Positions 62,866 to 64,000 of a stretch of 64,000 bases of DNA are shown here, one piece after another (the first letter of the stretch is position 1; every line of letters begins with the position of its first letter). The DNA is from Sphingomonas kaistensis (lineage in GTDB: Bacteria; Pseudomonadota; Alphaproteobacteria; Sphingomonadales; Sphingomonadaceae). A program made the translations under genes and the position numbers. The notes under the pieces are model-generated. The model worked only from the letters and a program-made list of their open reading frames with translations. It was not told the origin of the DNA and searched no databases. Location of the stretch: contig NZ_CP145607.1 of NCBI RefSeq assembly GCF_036884275.1, forward strand, positions 1 to 64,000, given 5' to 3'.

Positions 62866-63456
62866 TCAGCTCGGGAGAGAGACTGCATTGGTGACGTGAA
62901 TGACGCCATTGGATTGCAGGACGTCTGCCTGGGTGACGGTGGCCGTGCCACCCTTGGCATCGACCAGAACGATGGAGCTACCCTGCATGCGCGCAGTCAG
63001 AGTGCCACCCTGCACGGTGCGAAGCTGAGCGGTTCCGCCGCCAGCGCGTATCTGGGACATCAGGTCACTGGCGGTAAGCCGGCCGGCAACGACATGGTAG
63101 GTAAGGACACTTTGCAGCGTCGCCTTGTTCTCGGGCTTCAACAGTGTTTCCACCGTACCGGCCGGAAGCGCTGCAAAGGCCGCGTTCGTTGGGGCGAAGA
63201 CTGTAAATGGCCCTGCGCCGGACAATGTTTCAACGAGCCCTGCTGCCTTTACGGCCGCGACCAGCGTCGTGTGGTCGCTAGAGTTGACCGCATTCTCAAC
63301 GATGGTGCGAGAGGGGTACATCGCAGCACCGCCAACCATCACCGTCTGCTCGCCTTGAGCGCTGCTCATCCCATCTTCGGTCGTTGTCATGCAGGCGCCA
63401 AGTGGGCTGGCAAGAACAGCCACACAAAAGATCAATGGTAACTTCTGCGACCTCAT
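62866..63456 (-). CDS. Fasciclin (FAS1) domain lipoprotein
   Basis: The 196-residue protein has a lipoprotein signal (lipobox LGAC, Cys22) and one FAS1 domain: TIVENAVNSSDHTTLVAAVK, GPFTVFAPTNAAFAALPAG, VLTYHVVAGRL and a terminal NGVIHVTNAVSLP. FAS1 proteins mediate adhesion or surface interactions; in sphingomonads small secreted copies are frequent. It is most likely anchored to the outer membrane. Confidence 0.92.
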   Translation of the reverse strand: MRSQKLPLIFCVAVLASPLGACMTTTEDGMSSAQGEQTVMVGGAAMYPSRTIVENAVNSSDHTTLVAAVKAAGLVETLSGAGPFTVFAPTNAAFAALPAGTVETLLKPENKATLQSVLTYHVVAGRLTASDLMSQIRAGGGTAQLRTVQGGTLTARMQGSSIVLVDAKGGTATVTQADVLQSNGVIHVTNAVSLPS

Positions 63457-63676
63457 TCCTGTCTCCCTTGTCTCCGGCCCTCGCGTCGAGCCTTGCCAGT
63501 GAAGTTACGGGAAAGAGCGAGAAGCGGATGCAATTCCACTTCGGAGGCGAGCGGCGATTGCATGATCGCTGGTCGGGCGTGATCGCTGCTATGAACGCAT
63601 CTACTTGCGATTTGGTGAGGGCAGCAATCCCGAGCCCGCCTCAGCCTCTGAAAGCTGTGCCAAGAGGCTGGCGTGG

Positions 63677-63704
63677 ATGTCTGCTTACGACCCATTGCGG
63701 ACAT
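63677..63704 (+). repeat. Hairpin repeat (copy 19)
   Basis: ATGTCTGCTTACGACCCATT with GCGGACAT, ending 45 nt before the last gene. The remainder of 63,457-63,749 shows no gene. Confidence 0.85.
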
Positions 63705-63749
63705 AGGATCCTCCTGTCAGCTTGCTCCGGCAGCAGGCAGGAGGGTGAC

Positions 63750-64000
63750 TTGTTCACGGTGCTTATATTGCTAGCTACGCCCGCTTACACTGTGCCGCCC
63801 GGCTTGGCGGGGGTGGCCGGCCTGCAAGGTTGCTGGCAAGTGACCGGGAAAACGCTAGGCGACGACACGGTCGGGGTTGCGCGCGGTCAGTGGCATCTCG
63901 GCAGCCGCTATTTTAACCTGCAATTTCGGACGATCGGGTCAGACCCCTACGAGGCGTCGATAACCTATGGCGCTGGTGAGCAGCCCCGCGCTATCGGATC
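63750..64000 (+). CDS. Secreted protein, 5' part (3' end outside window), TTG start
   Basis: A frame beginning at TTG (63750) after AGGAGG (7 nt spacing) is open to the window end, about 83 residues. It has a signal peptide-like start (FTVLILLATPAYT) and then GLQGCWQVTGKTLGDD and GQWHLGSRYFNLQFRT. The beta-rich GCW...GQW...RYF pattern resembles DUF1579-like/lipocalin-type secreted proteins, but the gene is incomplete. No ATG fits this frame near the ribosome site. Confidence 0.6.
   Translation, partial: MFTVLILLATPAYTVPPGLAGVAGLQGCWQVTGKTLGDDTVGVARGQWHLGSRYFNLQFRTIGSDPYEASITYGAGEQPRAIG

Overview
The window reads as chromosomal DNA of a high-GC alphaproteobacterium of the Sphingomonas type. 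The basis is the Caulobacter/Xanthomonas-type TonB receptor beside tryptophan-halogenase-like genes, a complete Entner-Doudoroff gene set, an HWE histidine kinase paired with a FAT GUY-type response regulator, and a GGAAC-N17-CGTT (EcfG-type) promoter. The species cannot be named from the sequence alone.

Layout. 1-19,130 is a starch/maltodextrin locus: the end of a FucP-type sugar permease, a LacI-type regulator, and then a tightly packed same-strand run. That run is TonB receptor, halogenase-like flavoprotein, secreted GH13 amylase, GH13 alpha-glucosidase, GH97 glucosidase, secreted esterase, second halogenase-like flavoprotein, zwf, edd, glk and eda. Most junctions are ATGA/TGATG-type overlaps, so polymer capture, hydrolysis, glucose phosphorylation and Entner-Doudoroff breakdown look co-expressed. 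19,119-20,378 is a CPA2 antiporter. 20,479-26,622 is a second overlapping operon: a fused HyuA-HyuB (5-oxoprolinase/hydantoinase) enzyme, the paired membrane proteins DUF969 and DUF979, and DUF2891, probably an uptake-and-hydrolysis unit for 5-oxoproline or a related lactam. 26,739-32,565 is an RND efflux operon (adaptor, pump, outer-membrane factor).

At 32,581 a 24-nt tRNA-Ser 3' end lies directly after the efflux operon, and gene content changes to accessory: an AlbA_2/Schlafen-type protein, small stress-type genes (DUF6766, DUF2188 behind an EcfG-type promoter, DUF72), a solo tyrosine recombinase, secreted peptidases and hydrolases, an FKBP, and an MFS transporter preceded by a 43-nt GA microsatellite. 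From about 45.4 kb to the end, small accessory and signalling genes (TetR, VOC, HWE kinase/response regulator, GGDEF, PilZ) are interspersed with at least 19 copies of a 28-nt hairpin repeat that I did not find in the first 45 kb.

The most interesting module is 56,077-58,756: an ECF sigma/anti-sigma pair divergent from a secreted subtilase, followed by a secreted Gly/Ser/Ala-rich protein. A symmetric GGATGAAACG-N12-CGTTTCATCC element fills the divergent intergenic region. The same GGATG-N17-CGTT spacing recurs upstream of the Gly-rich protein, which suggests one small autoregulated ECF regulon. The window ends inside a secreted-protein gene that starts at a TTG codon.
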